A stretch of 64,000 nt of DNA, taken from Spongiihabitans sp965206355 (GTDB lineage: Bacteria; Pseudomonadota; Gammaproteobacteria; Arenicellales; Poriferihabitantaceae). The stretch covers positions 1,178,001 to 1,242,000 of the forward strand of contig OZ242212.1 in NCBI GenBank assembly GCA_965206355.1, written 5' to 3'. Position 1 is the stretch's first letter. Every line of letters starts with the position of its first letter. A program made the position numbers and the translations under genes. This document shows positions 28,087 through 37,414 of this stretch, one piece after another. The notes below the pieces were generated by a model, which saw only the letters and a list, made by a program, of their open reading frames with translations, did not search any database and was not told where the DNA came from.

Positions 28087-28390
28087 TGTCGTTGTTTTTC
28101 CACATGGCCTGTTTGATTGCTTCCTCCACCGCCGCATCATCCATCTCGATTATGTCATCATCATCGGTAAATTCCAGACCGGGCAGGGTAACTTCCTCAT
28201 TGAGAATAGACGCATCAATCAAGCCTTCGGCTATTTCACGCAGAGCAATGACAGTGGGTTTGTCATTTTCTGTTTCAAGCAGAGGCGTTGCCCCGAGAAT
28301 AAGTTGTCGTGTCCGTTTGGTTGCGACTAAAACCAGCTCAAACCGATTGTCAACGTTATTCAGGCAATCGGTAACAGTTATACGCGCCAT
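28040..28390 (-). CDS. rpoZ: RNA polymerase omega subunit
   Basis: Small assembly factor of RNA polymerase and part of a ppGpp binding site. It has 116 residues, longer than E. coli (91) because of an acidic C-terminal tail. The N-terminal MARITVTDCLNNVDNRFELV and ATKRTRQL match the family, and IALREIAEGLI corresponds to the conserved A-L-R-E-I motif. The 3' end overlaps spoT. A 289-bp gap separates it from gmk upstream. Confidence 0.95.
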   Translation of the reverse strand: MARITVTDCLNNVDNRFELVLVATKRTRQLILGATPLLETENDKPTVIALREIAEGLIDASILNEEVTLPGLEFTDDDDIIEMDDAAVEEAIKQAMWKNNDSEQDSPDQKVAEKSD

Positions 28391-28679
28391 TTCTTAAACC
28401 TCATAGTCAAATTGTTAATGTGTGACCTTTGCATCATTCATGTCGATAATGAGGACTTTAAGTGCCACCACCCTAACAATGATTCAGCACGGCCAAAACC
28501 GTTTTGGCAATAATGCCAGGATCTATCCATTCAGACCACAGACAACAACCATAATGCCATCTGTTCGCGATGATAGCACGAAGCGCAGATAGGTCATCGC
28601 CGCCGATATGCGAATCTGCGTATTATACACTGTGATTATCGGTTTTGGCATACTCGAATCGGTTGTCGATGCCGTCCCC
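28391..28679. other. gmk-rpoZ spacer
   Basis: No gene seen. It contains a perfect 8-bp inverted repeat GCCAAAAC-C-GTTTTGGC at about 28492-28508 without a T-run, and a MITE-end-like string TGTGACCTTTGCATC near 28421 that may be a decayed element tip. Confidence 0.4.
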
Positions 28680-29234
28680 TTAAAGCGCATTCAAGACCGC
28701 TTCCAGTTCAGCAAAGGTCCGGTCAAAATGGTCATTGACAATAATGATGTCAAATTCATCTTTATGGCTCATCTCATTTTGTGCTTCTCGCATGCGGTGG
28801 GCGATTGTTGCAACGCTGTCCTGCTGGCGTTGTTGCAGGCGTCGCTCAAGTGCTGCCGTTGACGGTGGCATAATGAAAACGGAAGTGGCAGTCGGATACT
28901 TTTTCCGAACATTGCGGGCACCCTGCCAGTCAATGTCCAAAATAGTATGTTTGCCATTGACAAGCGGTTTTTCGATGGACTCAATGGATGTGCCATAGTA
29001 GTGATCGAAAACGGTTGCATATTCAACAAATTTATCTTCGACAATCATCTCCTCAAATCTACTTTTGTCAACAAAGTGGTAGTGAAGTCCCTGTTCTTCG
29101 CCTTGGCGTTGCTGACGCGTGGTGTGTGAGACGGTAATTTCAACGTCATGCCGCGCCGCCGCCAACGCTCGAGCCAGACTGGTTTTACCGCCACCAGAGG
29201 GTGCGGAAAGAATCAATATTCCGGGTGATGTCAT
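28680..29234 (-). CDS. gmk: Guanylate kinase
   Basis: Phosphorylates GMP to GDP. It has 184 residues. The P-loop SAPSGGGKTSL is at about residues 10-20, the GMP-binding region is TVSHTTRQQRQGE, followed by YGT and DIDWQGARNVR, and the lid is FIMPPS. The ATG at 29232-29234 is supported by the motif position. It is the first gene of the gmk-rpoZ-spoT-phosphatase-transpeptidase series on the minus strand. Confidence 0.97.
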   Translation of the reverse strand: MTSPGILILSAPSGGGKTSLARALAAARHDVEITVSHTTRQQRQGEEQGLHYHFVDKSRFEEMIVEDKFVEYATVFDHYYGTSIESIEKPLVNGKHTILDIDWQGARNVRKKYPTATSVFIMPPSTAALERRLQQRQQDSVATIAHRMREAQNEMSHKDEFDIIIVNDHFDRTFAELEAVLNAL

Positions 29235-29283
29235 AATGGGTAATCGGGTTTGTTGACGGTTGCAAATGACCTGCCATCAGGTT

Positions 29284-29436
29284 GCGCACGATGGTTTTGA
29301 GTCGTTGTTTTTGCTCGCCAGATCGCAAAAAGTTAGGTGGCGATAATCAAAAGCCCCATCAGGGCGTGTACGATGGCTTTGAATCATTGTTTTCGTTCGT
29401 CAGATCGAGAAAAGTCAGACGGCGATAATCAAACCC
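29284..29436 (-). repeat. Imperfect 70-bp tandem duplication at the 3' end of the YiiX-like gene
   Basis: 29284-29354 and 29365-29436 align with scattered substitutions at an offset of 81 bp. The upstream copy (minus strand) is the real coding 3' end (FDYRRLTFLDL). The downstream copy still reads FDYRHLTFCDLASKNNDSKP after the stop codon. It is therefore a diverged duplicate of the C-terminal codons. Confidence 0.75.
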
Positions 29437-30159
29437 TTTCTCAATGGTGGGTTTGATTATCTTGAAAAAAGGCGAGACATCAAAGTCGCGGGGCGTGAAC
29501 AAACTATGGTCGCGAATATGGTAAATTTCCTTGATACGGTAGTGATAACGGGCCACTTCGGCTCTGTTTTCGATTTCCGGCAGAATCGGATAGGGAATGG
29601 ATTGAAAGGACTCGGCAATCAGACTTGAGCAGATTGCTCGTGACGGTTCGCCGCTACCGAGAGCAATCATGCCACGGCGATATGCGGTCGGCACTGGCGG
29701 GGTGCTGATGAGATAGCGGGCAAGGTCAAAAACATGTTTAAGATCATATTGCAATCCCAGACTGTTGACCATGAAACTCACGACCCTTTCGCGGTCGTGT
29801 TCCGATAAACCGACCGGTCGGCAAATACGGATGTTGAAGTTGCTGTACTTGGACAATGATGAGGCAATAACGCCGTGATTCAGCTCGGCTTCAATCAGTG
29901 GCAATGCTTCGCCTGATGCGGTGAAACGGTTAGTGGCAGCACCGCCATAGAAAGCGGCGTGTGACCAAGTGGACTGCGTCAGATATTTGATTGCTGTACT
30001 AATGCGGGTGTTGCCCTCAACCAGCAGAATATCTGCGGGCTGTATAATATCTTCCAGCAAAGGAATTTCATAAGTGGAAAAAGGTTGGTAGTTTGCAATA
30101 GGATGGCTTAAATAGCTTGCCAGCTTTTCCCCGAGTTTTAATTTTAAGGAAGCGAACAT
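29359..30159 (-). CDS. YiiX/YebB-like NlpC/P60-superfamily cysteine hydrolase
   Basis: Predicted permuted papain-like amidase of 266 residues. The catalytic His region is DILLVEGNTRISTAIKYLTQ followed by STWSHAAFYGG (about residues 43-73). The catalytic Cys region is RAICSSLIAESFQSIPYP (about 175-192). This His-before-Cys order is that of the YaeF/YiiX family (DUF830), acting on lipid or peptide amide/thioester bonds. I see no lipobox or signal peptide. The start is ATG at 30157-30159. A duplicated C-terminal segment lies directly downstream. Substrate unknown. Confidence 0.8.
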   Translation of the reverse strand: MFASLKLKLGEKLASYLSHPIANYQPFSTYEIPLLEDIIQPADILLVEGNTRISTAIKYLTQSTWSHAAFYGGAATNRFTASGEALPLIEAELNHGVIASSLSKYSNFNIRICRPVGLSEHDRERVVSFMVNSLGLQYDLKHVFDLARYLISTPPVPTAYRRGMIALGSGEPSRAICSSLIAESFQSIPYPILPEIENRAEVARYHYRIKEIYHIRDHSLFTPRDFDVSPFFKIIKPTIEKGFDYRRLTFLDLTNENNDSKPSYTP

Positions 30160-30262
30160 AGCAATAGGGTTGAGCTGTTATGGTTGACAGTTGGATTGAC
30201 AGGTGGACAGTAGGCGTATGAAGGTAAGTGCATCGTGCTACACCGTGTATAAATTATAGGTT

Positions 30263-30401
30263 GAGACCTTTGCACGAAAGCCATTTCACCTGCATGCTGC
30301 GTTAAAATCGTACTCAATCGGTCATTTATAAGCATAAACTCCCTCATTCCGTGCGTTTTTGCCTGGCCTGAAAGCGAACTCATCTTCCGTGCAAAGGTCT
30401 C
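30263..30401 (-). mobile_element. MITE copy, 139-bp form, at the 3' end of the FemAB-like gene
   Basis: Complete copy with the duplication AGGTT (30258-30262, 30402-30406). It provides the last six codons and the stop codon of the gene at 30380-31549. Confidence 0.97.
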
Positions 30402-31549
30402 AGGTTGTGATAAGGAGAGTGCGCGTTCACCGTATCAATATAGTGTTGCACTCCACACTGCTCGTGCGCAACAAATTGCGCAATCGACTGATTAAACGGG
30501 CTTTGTGCCATCCAGTGTAGAGACTGTGTCCGTGTCGGGATAAAGCCACGCGGGATTTTATGCTCGCCCTGTGCGCCAGGGTCAAAACGCTGCAAACCGC
30601 GTTCAATACAAAACTCAATACCCTGATAATAGCAGACCTCAAAGTGCAGGCTGTCGATGTAATGTTGACAACCCCAATGCCGACCATAAAGCGTCGTCTC
30701 ATCACAGTACAGCAGTGCCGCTGCTACACAATGTTGTTCACGCGATGCCAGTATCAGTTGAATCTGTTCGGGCATGGCTTGTGCAATAGCCATAAAAAAC
30801 GGTTGGTTGAACGCCGCCATACCGTATTTTCGCGCATAGATGTTTTGATATAACGCCGTGAAATTATGCCAGTCATCCTCACTTGCGGTATGACCATCCA
30901 GTCGGCGAATATTGACCCCAGCATCGGCAACTTTACGGCGTTCCTGTTTAATGTTCTTACGCTTTTTAGATTTTAGCGTATTGAGGAAATCCTCAAAGCA
31001 AGTATAGTCGTGGTTATACCAGTGAAACTGACAATCATTTCTCGAAATCGCCTGTTGCTGATTCAAAATTCTCAAGTCCTCAGCATCAGGAAACAGACAG
31101 TGCAGACCACTATATTTTCCCTCTGCCACCAGCGTATGCAGCGCAGCCACCAGCAACCCTGCCGTTTCCTGATCATTTTCACCGTCCAGTAATATTCGCT
31201 GACCACGGGCGGGTGTAAAAGGAATGGCATTAACCAATTTTGGGTAGTATTCGACACCATAGCGTTGATAGGCAGTTGCCCAAGCATGATCAAACACGAA
31301 TTCCCCCCACGAATTATGTTTTTCATAAAGCGGCATCGCACCTCGTATCCGACCATTTTTAGAATATAGCAGATGTCGAGGAAGCCAGCCAACATGCTCG
31401 CCGACACAACCACAATGTTCCAAAGCCGTCAAAAAAGCATGTTGCAAAAAAGGATAGCACCCCCGAATTAACGCATTCCACTCGGCAACAGGAATAGCCG
31501 CCATACTCGTATGGACAGCAATATTCGTGGTATTGTGAGTAGCGCACAT
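30380..31549 (-). CDS. FemAB-like/GNAT acyltransferase (DUF482 family) with MITE-encoded C-terminus
   Basis: Soluble protein of 389 residues from the ATG at 31547-31549 (MCATHNTTNIAVH). A longer frame reaching 31663 adds an unlikely hydrophobic leader. Family features are PVAEWNALIRGCYPFLQHAF at the N-terminus, KSKKRKNIKQERRKV in the middle, and RFDPGAQGEHKIPRGFIPT near the C-terminus, as in the PF04339 peptidogalycan-biosynthesis family. The final residues RPLHGR and the TGA come from the inserted MITE. Without it the frame would end ...YHNL at a TAA two codons later. The protein thus gained six residues and is probably still functional. Its reaction is not established. Confidence 0.8.
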   Translation of the reverse strand: MCATHNTTNIAVHTSMAAIPVAEWNALIRGCYPFLQHAFLTALEHCGCVGEHVGWLPRHLLYSKNGRIRGAMPLYEKHNSWGEFVFDHAWATAYQRYGVEYYPKLVNAIPFTPARGQRILLDGENDQETAGLLVAALHTLVAEGKYSGLHCLFPDAEDLRILNQQQAISRNDCQFHWYNHDYTCFEDFLNTLKSKKRKNIKQERRKVADAGVNIRRLDGHTASEDDWHNFTALYQNIYARKYGMAAFNQPFFMAIAQAMPEQIQLILASREQHCVAAALLYCDETTLYGRHWGCQHYIDSLHFEVCYYQGIEFCIERGLQRFDPGAQGEHKIPRGFIPTRTQSLHWMAQSPFNQSIAQFVAHEQCGVQHYIDTVNAHSPYHNLRPLHGR

Positions 31550-31650
31550 ATAATGGATTATACCCAGTAGCAAATAGGGGATGAAGATTAAAAATCTTAG
31601 ATAGGTTTTGAATGATAATGTAAAGCGGTGATAGCGTGAAATCTTAAAGA

Positions 31651-31790
31651 GAGACCTTTGCACGAAAGCCCTTTCACCTGCATTGCTGCGTTAAAATCGT
31701 ACTCAATCGGTCATTTATAAGCATAAACTCCCTCATTCCGTGCGTTTTTGCCTTGCCTGAAAGCGAAATCATCTTCCGTGCAAAGGTCTC
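31651..31790 (-). mobile_element. MITE copy, 140-bp variant
   Basis: Complete copy with the duplication AAAGA (31646-31650, 31791-31795). It has one extra T relative to the 139-bp form. It lies between the divergent FemAB-like gene and glnE, 51 bp before the glnE start. Confidence 0.97.
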
Positions 31791-31841
31791 AAAGAGTCGC
31801 TGCGATTATCAACCGCGGTTGTTTTATGTTATTTTTCATCT

Positions 31842-34817
31842 ATGAATTTTAATCATCTTGCGGCAAGCATTCCCGCTCAGTTTGCTGACGTTGTGGACAA
31901 TTACTGGACTCGTTTTACGGCTGCAGTAGAGGCTTTGCCCGAACAGATACAGGACAATAATCAGCACCATGTTCAGGCAGCGGACATACTTAACCGTTGT
32001 CGAGCTCGTTCTGAGTTGCGTGCAGTATGGGCAGCAAGTGATTTTGTGGCGACGACCTGTATCACTAAACCTTTGCTGATATACGATCTGATTGGTAGCG
32101 GTGATTTAGATAAACCCTATGCAAGCGAATCTCTGGGCAGGCGAATTGAGAGCAGTCTCAAGAGTTACGAAAACGAGGCTACGCTACATAGCATGCTTAG
32201 ACAAATTCGACAACGGGAAATGTTGCGAATGGCGTGGCGCGATCTTTGTGGTATGGCAGAGCTTGAAGAAACCATGCAGTGTGTTTCGGAACTTGCGGCG
32301 AGTTGCATAGAGCAGGCGTTAATGCACCACAATAACTGGTTGTCTCAGCGTTACGGTCAACCTCAGGATGAGCAAGGGCAGGCGGTTAAACTGGTGGTTT
32401 TGGGATTGGGTAAACTGGGTGGTGGCGAGCTTAATTATTCATCCGATGTCGATTTGATTTTTGCCTATAGTCGAGCCGGAAAAACCGTACCTGGTGATCA
32501 TCATTCTGACTCGGATCAGGCGGGTATAGACAATCAGACTTATTTCATTAAGCTCGGTCAAAAAATAGTTACCGCGCTGGATCGTATCAGCGAAGAGGGT
32601 TTTGTTTTTCGTACTGATATGCGCTTGCGCCCGAATGGTGATAGTGGTCCTTTGGTGTTGTCATTTCCGGCAATGGAACATTATTACCAAACGCACGGCA
32701 GAAATTGGGAGCGTTATGCTTTGATAAAAGCGCGGGTGGTGGCAGGAGATAAAGAGACGGGTGCTGAATTGTTGACTATATTAAAACCGTTCATCTATCG
32801 AAAATACCTTGACTTCAGTGCCTTTGACGCGATTCGTGAGATGAAAAGCATGATTGAGCGGGAGTTAAAAAATAAAGGGATTAAGCAAAATATCAAACTG
32901 GGCTGGGGTGGTATTCGTGAAATAGAGTTTTTAGTACAAAGCCATCAGTTGATTCGTGGTGGCAGGGAAAAAAACCTGCAAACCCAATCGTTGTATCATG
33001 CCATTGCCTCGCTGGCAGAGCTTGGGGTTATTGACGATTTGGCGAAACAACAACTGTTGGCGGGTTATCGGTTTTTACGCAACACGGAACACCGATTGCA
33101 AATGGTGGCAGACCGACAAACTCAACAATTACCCGAAACAGAACTTGAACAATGCCGTCTCGCCTGGAGTATGGGCTTTGCGAGCTGGTCTGCCTATGTC
33201 AAAAAGCTCAATCAACATCGCATTCATATTGATGCTCAATTCAAAATGATAGTGGATGCGGATGTCGGTCAAGGTCATCCAACTCATGCGATGCGGGCGC
33301 AGTTAATTGATGTCTGGGCGGGGAGGTTGGAACAACAAGAGGCTGTCAATATATTGCAAGCCGCAGGCTTCGCACGGGCAACATCTACGCCACTGCTGTT
33401 GCGGGAATTTCGGGCAGGGCGGCTCTATCAGGCATTTTCCGGCATTGAGCGCGACCGCATTGATCGGCTGATGCCACTAGCATTGCAGCAAGCCGCACAA
33501 CACACCGAGGCAGAACGCGCTATCGCGTCTTTTATTGCGGTTGTTGAAGCCATCGGTCGGCGTTCCGTTTATCTCAGTTTGCTAATTGAAAACCCCATTG
33601 CTTTGAAGCAGTTGCTGCGTCTGTGTGCCGCCAGCCCCTGGATTTCTTCACATATTGGTAAACACCCAACCATACTGGATGAGTTACTTAATCCCTTAGT
33701 AGATATTCGCAAGCACGGTGTACAAGCATTGTCCGAGGAGTTGAATCGCCGTTTGGCGCAGGTTGATTGGTATGATCAGGAAAGACGTGTTGATACACTG
33801 CGAGAGTATCATCATGCCCAGATATTGCGCGTTGCCGCAGCCGATGTTTCGGAGGTGCTGAAGGTGGATGATGTGCATCACGCGCTCACGCAACTCGCCG
33901 AAGTATTGCTACAAACCGTATTCTGTGATGCGTTCAAATTCGTCGAGAAAAAACTTGATCGGCAACAAAAACACGTCAGCAAACACGCCAACAAACACGC
34001 CAGCCAAAGCATCAAAACACCCGCTGGTATCGGTATCATAGCCTATGGCAAATTAGCCAGTGCTGAACTCGGTTACAACTCTGATTTGGATTTGGTGGTC
34101 TGTTACGAAAGAGCTGAAAATGCCGCATTCACCGGACACAGTGAAGCGGAACACTTTTATAGTCGCGTGGGGCGGCGCTTTATTCACTTGCTGACCACAC
34201 GCACTCAAGCGGGCATTCTCTATCAACTTGATATGCGACTGCGACCTAGTGGGCGCAGCGGGACATTAGTCACTTCGCTTTCGGGGTTTGTCGATTACCA
34301 GCTCAATAGTGCCTGGACTTGGGAGCATCAGGCGCTGGTCAGGTCGCGGGTGGTGGTAGGCGATGTCGCGTTTCAAAGAAAATTTGAAGCGACTCGGAAA
34401 GACATACTATGCCTGAAACGTGACCACCAGCAATTAAAACATGACGTACTCAATATGCGTCGAAAGATGATTACTGAAAACTGTCAATCAACCGATCAAA
34501 TCTGTGATATTAAACTGGATGAAGGAGGCATTATTGACATTGAGTTTTTAATCCAGTACTGGATTTTGCGATATGCCAATGCGCATAGCGATTTGATTAT
34601 TCCACGCAGCACTGCCGACTGTATTAATGGTTTAATCGCACATTCGATAATTGATGCAGACACGGGCGGGCAACTACTAACTTGTTATCAAATTTACCTG
34701 CGTCATTCTCTGAATTCAAAGCTGATGGAACGACCGCTATTGCTTCAACAAAGTGCGTTATTGGCTGAACGCGATGCGATTAAAGCTATTTGGAACGAGA
34801 CTTTTGCCGGATACTGA
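31842..34817 (+). CDS. glnE: Bifunctional glutamine synthetase adenylyltransferase/deadenylyltransferase
   Basis: Controls glutamine synthetase by adding or removing AMP in response to PII and glutamine. It has 991 residues. It has the duplicated nucleotidyltransferase architecture: GLGKLGGGELNYSSDVDLI (about residues 190-208, deadenylylating half) and IAYGKLASAELGYNSDLDLV (about 730-749, adenylylating half). Each Asp pair binds metal. RTDMRLRPNGDSGPLV and LDMRLRPSGRSGTLV follow the respective motifs. The ATG at 31842 begins the coding sequence 51 bp after a MITE. A short His/Lys/Asn-rich insertion (KHVSKHANKHASQ) precedes the second catalytic domain and is not part of the family core. Confidence 0.97.
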   Translation: MNFNHLAASIPAQFADVVDNYWTRFTAAVEALPEQIQDNNQHHVQAADILNRCRARSELRAVWAASDFVATTCITKPLLIYDLIGSGDLDKPYASESLGRRIESSLKSYENEATLHSMLRQIRQREMLRMAWRDLCGMAELEETMQCVSELAASCIEQALMHHNNWLSQRYGQPQDEQGQAVKLVVLGLGKLGGGELNYSSDVDLIFAYSRAGKTVPGDHHSDSDQAGIDNQTYFIKLGQKIVTALDRISEEGFVFRTDMRLRPNGDSGPLVLSFPAMEHYYQTHGRNWERYALIKARVVAGDKETGAELLTILKPFIYRKYLDFSAFDAIREMKSMIERELKNKGIKQNIKLGWGGIREIEFLVQSHQLIRGGREKNLQTQSLYHAIASLAELGVIDDLAKQQLLAGYRFLRNTEHRLQMVADRQTQQLPETELEQCRLAWSMGFASWSAYVKKLNQHRIHIDAQFKMIVDADVGQGHPTHAMRAQLIDVWAGRLEQQEAVNILQAAGFARATSTPLLLREFRAGRLYQAFSGIERDRIDRLMPLALQQAAQHTEAERAIASFIAVVEAIGRRSVYLSLLIENPIALKQLLRLCAASPWISSHIGKHPTILDELLNPLVDIRKHGVQALSEELNRRLAQVDWYDQERRVDTLREYHHAQILRVAAADVSEVLKVDDVHHALTQLAEVLLQTVFCDAFKFVEKKLDRQQKHVSKHANKHASQSIKTPAGIGIIAYGKLASAELGYNSDLDLVVCYERAENAAFTGHSEAEHFYSRVGRRFIHLLTTRTQAGILYQLDMRLRPSGRSGTLVTSLSGFVDYQLNSAWTWEHQALVRSRVVVGDVAFQRKFEATRKDILCLKRDHQQLKHDVLNMRRKMITENCQSTDQICDIKLDEGGIIDIEFLIQYWILRYANAHSDLIIPRSTADCINGLIAHSIIDADTGGQLLTCYQIYLRHSLNSKLMERPLLLQQSALLAERDAIKAIWNETFAGY

Positions 34818-34860
34818 ACCGCTAGTTCTGGTAGTTGGATCATATCTATTTTCTGAGCGT

Positions 34861-35077
34861 CCCCGATTTCACCTTCGATATCAATCCCATTCCATGGGTG
34901 TCCCAAATTAGAATGCCATGGGTGTCCCAAATTAGTCCTCCCAAATTAGTCCCCGATTTCACCTTCGATATCAATCCCATTCCATGGGTGTCCCAAATTA
35001 GAATGATGGGTGTCCCAAATTAGAATCTATTCCATGGGTGTCCCAAATTAGAATTTCCATGGGTGTCCCAAATTAGA
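34861..35077. repeat. Short direct-repeat array (TGGGTGTCCCAAATTAG units)
   Basis: Six full copies of the 17-bp core TGGGTGTCCCAAATTAG start at 34895, 34919, 34985, 35007, 35035 and 35060. A partial copy lies near 34939. A 55-bp unit including the core occurs identically at 34861-34915 and 34951-35005. The CCATGGGTGTCCC context contains the self-complementary GGGTGTCCC-type stem. Spacing is irregular (22-66 bp) and spacers are not unique, so it is not a CRISPR. It sits between glnE and tRNA-Val. Confidence 0.85.
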
Positions 35078-35127
35078 ATGGGCATGACTGCTTTGCTCGA
35101 ACAATCCGAACAATCCGCACAAGGTGA

Positions 35128-35156
35128 TTGAATTCAGGGTTGACAATGTGTACACT
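35128..35156 (+). promoter_or_regulatory. Candidate promoter for tRNA-Val
   Basis: TTGAAT (35128-35133) and TACACT (35151-35156) are separated by 17 bp, and the tRNA begins 14 bp later. An overlapping TTGACA (35140-35145) lacks a partner -10. Confidence 0.4.
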
Positions 35157-35170
35157 CCAGCGGCTTCGGC

Positions 35171-35247
35171 AGGCGCGTAGCTCAGTTGGTTAGAGTACCA
35201 CCTTGACATGGTGGGGGTCGGTGGTTCGAATCCACTCGTGCCTACCA
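35171..35247 (+). tRNA. tRNA-Val (anticodon GAC)
   Basis: A 77-nt cloverleaf. The acceptor stem AGGCGCG pairs with CGTGCCT with one G-U. The D-arm is GCTC/GAGT, the anticodon stem is CCACC/GGTGG with loop TTGACAT (anticodon GAC), and the T-arm is GGTGG-TTCGAAT-CCACT. The ACCA end is genome-encoded. Confidence 0.96.
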
Positions 35248-35399
35248 AAATTGCCTGTTTGGTTGATTGGACGCTGTTGCCGTTTCCAGTGTTGATGCCT
35301 TGCCGGCGCAGGTCTGATAAAGGCTTAATTAACACGCGCTCTTTGGTAGTGAGTGTCCTGATATGGCGTACCCATATCGCCATATACTAATTGTAAGCA

Positions 35400-37298
35400 A
35401 TGCCTCAAATTTCTCTTCCGGACGGATCAGTTCGTTCTTACGATAACGCATTAACCATTGCCGATGTCGCTAAAGATATTGGTGCGGGACTCGCTAAAGC
35501 GGCTATTGCTGGTAAAGTCAATGGTGAACTTGTTGATACCAGCACGTTGTTGGTTGAGAATTGCGAATTGGCCATCGTTACCGCAAAAGACGATGCGGGT
35601 TTGCAGGTGATTCGGCATTCGACCGCACATTTGTTGGCTCAGGCGGTTAAGCAACTGTTTCCCGAGGCGCAGGTTACCATTGGCCCGGTTATTGAAAATG
35701 GTTTTTACTACGATTTTTCCTATGCGCCGGGATTTTCGGAAGCCGATTTGACCACCATTGAAAAGCGTATGGTGGAATTGGCGAAAGCGGATTATACGGT
35801 TGAGCGATCGGTGATGGAGCGCGATCAGGCGGTTGCCTTTTTTGAACAACAAGGTGAAAATTTTAAGGCGAAAATTATAGCCGATATAGCGCAAGCCGAT
35901 GCGGTTTCGTTTTATCGACAGGATGATTTTATTGACTTGTGTCGTGGGCCGCATGTGCCAAGTACCGGTCATCTGCAAGCCTTCAAGCTGACGAAAGTGG
36001 CTGGCGCGTATTGGCGTGGTGATTCAAATAATGAAGTGTTGCAACGTATTTACGGCACGGCATGGGCCGATAAAAAACAACTGAAGGATTACATTCGACA
36101 GATTGAAGAAGCCGAGAAACGCGATCACCGCAAGCTCGGCAAACAATTAAATTTGTTTCACATGCAAGAAGAAGCGCCGGGAATGGTGTTCTGGCATCCA
36201 AAGGGCTGGACATTATATCAGCTGTTGCAACAATATATGCGTGACCAACAACGCCAACGTAACTATCGGGAAATTAATACCCCAGAAGTGGTGGATTTCT
36301 CCTTGTGGAAACGATCCGGTCATGCCGATAAATTTGGCGATGATATGTTTTCGGTGGAATCGGAGGGGCGGGCATTTGCGCTCAAGCCGATGAGTTGTCC
36401 ATGCCATGTTCAGGTGTTCAATCAGGGGCTGAAAAGCTATCGTGATTTACCTTTGAGATTGGCTGAATTTGGCTCGTGTCATCGTAATGAATTATCCGGT
36501 GCCTTGCACGGCTTGATGCGAGTGCGTGGATTCGTGCAGGATGATGGTCATATTTTTTGTACCGAACAGCAAATACAAAATGAAGTTGCCGAATTTATCG
36601 ACTTTTTGCATGATGTTTATCAGACGTTGGGATTCACTGAAATTCTTTATCGGTTGGCAACCCGCCCGGCGAGTCGGGTTGGTAGCGATGAAATTTGGGA
36701 TAAAGCAGAAGCGGCATTGGCACAGGCACTTGACGATAAGAATTTGCCTTGGGAATTATGCGAAGGTGAGGGCGCATTTTATGGGCCGAAAATTGAATTT
36801 TCACTGAAAGACAGCATTGGCAGGCTGTGGCAATGCGGTACTATGCAGGTGGATTTTTCCATGCCCGGCAGACTCGATGCACAGTATGTTGACGAGCAAG
36901 GTGTGCGGCAAACGCCAGTGATGTTGCATCGTGCGTTACTCGGTACCTTTGAGCGTTTTATTGGCATATTGATTGAACACTGGGAAGGTAAATTTCCGGT
37001 TTGGCTCGCTCCAGTGCAGGCTGTAGTTATGAATATCACCGATAATCAGTGTGAATATGCCCGAGAAATTGAAAATATATTGAAAAAACAGGGTTTCAGA
37101 GTGGAATCAGACTTGAGAAACGAAAAGATCGGTCTTAAAATCCGCACGCATACTTTACAGCGGATTCCATACCTGCTTGTGGTCGGTGATCGGGAGCTTG
37201 AAACAAAGTCCGTCGCCGTGCGCACGCAGGGTGGAGAAGATCTTGGGGTGATGCCGGTGGCACAATTTATTGCCGATTATTTGTGTGGCAATAGTTGA
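35400..37298 (+). CDS. thrS: Threonyl-tRNA synthetase
   Basis: Class II synthetase charging tRNA-Thr. It has 632 residues, with an N-terminal TGS domain (MPQISLPDGSVRSYDNALTI), an editing domain with HSTAHLLAQAVKQLFP (zinc/editing His pair, about residues 75-90) and FIDLCRGPHVPSTG, a catalytic core with MSCPCHVQVFNQ and RLAEFGSCHRNELSGALHG, and a C-terminal anticodon-binding domain. The ATG at 35400 is the first start. It opens the conserved cluster thrS-infC-rpmI-rplT-pheS-pheT-ihfA. In enterics thrS is autoregulated by tRNA-like leader structures. I cannot demonstrate that here. Confidence 0.98.
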   Translation: MPQISLPDGSVRSYDNALTIADVAKDIGAGLAKAAIAGKVNGELVDTSTLLVENCELAIVTAKDDAGLQVIRHSTAHLLAQAVKQLFPEAQVTIGPVIENGFYYDFSYAPGFSEADLTTIEKRMVELAKADYTVERSVMERDQAVAFFEQQGENFKAKIIADIAQADAVSFYRQDDFIDLCRGPHVPSTGHLQAFKLTKVAGAYWRGDSNNEVLQRIYGTAWADKKQLKDYIRQIEEAEKRDHRKLGKQLNLFHMQEEAPGMVFWHPKGWTLYQLLQQYMRDQQRQRNYREINTPEVVDFSLWKRSGHADKFGDDMFSVESEGRAFALKPMSCPCHVQVFNQGLKSYRDLPLRLAEFGSCHRNELSGALHGLMRVRGFVQDDGHIFCTEQQIQNEVAEFIDFLHDVYQTLGFTEILYRLATRPASRVGSDEIWDKAEAALAQALDDKNLPWELCEGEGAFYGPKIEFSLKDSIGRLWQCGTMQVDFSMPGRLDAQYVDEQGVRQTPVMLHRALLGTFERFIGILIEHWEGKFPVWLAPVQAVVMNITDNQCEYAREIENILKKQGFRVESDLRNEKIGLKIRTHTLQRIPYLLVVGDRELETKSVAVRTQGGEDLGVMPVAQFIADYLCGNS

Positions 37299-37404
37299 AG
37301 CCAATTTAAGTCATATCGCTAATATGATGTGATAATGGTGTTTGAACAAATTGATAACGGAAAAGCTGAGACAGCTATCCGTGCAGAGGTGTCCATAATG
37401 AGGA

Positions 37405-37414
37405 AGAAAACATA
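37405..37414 (+). promoter_or_regulatory. Region deciding the non-canonical infC start
   Basis: The Shine-Dalgarno core GAGGA (37400-37404) ends 7 nt before ATA (37412-37414). An ATG at 37398 in another frame ends at a TAG after five codons (ATG AGG AAG AAA ACA TAG) and overlaps this site. Confidence 0.55.

Noticed and set aside
34861..35077. CRISPR array
   Set aside because: Repeat spacing is irregular, some intervening segments are themselves repeated, and no cas genes are present.
35140..35145. TTGACA as the tRNA-Val -35 box
   Set aside because: No -10 lies at a workable distance. The overlapping TTGAAT/TACACT pair has 17-bp spacing.
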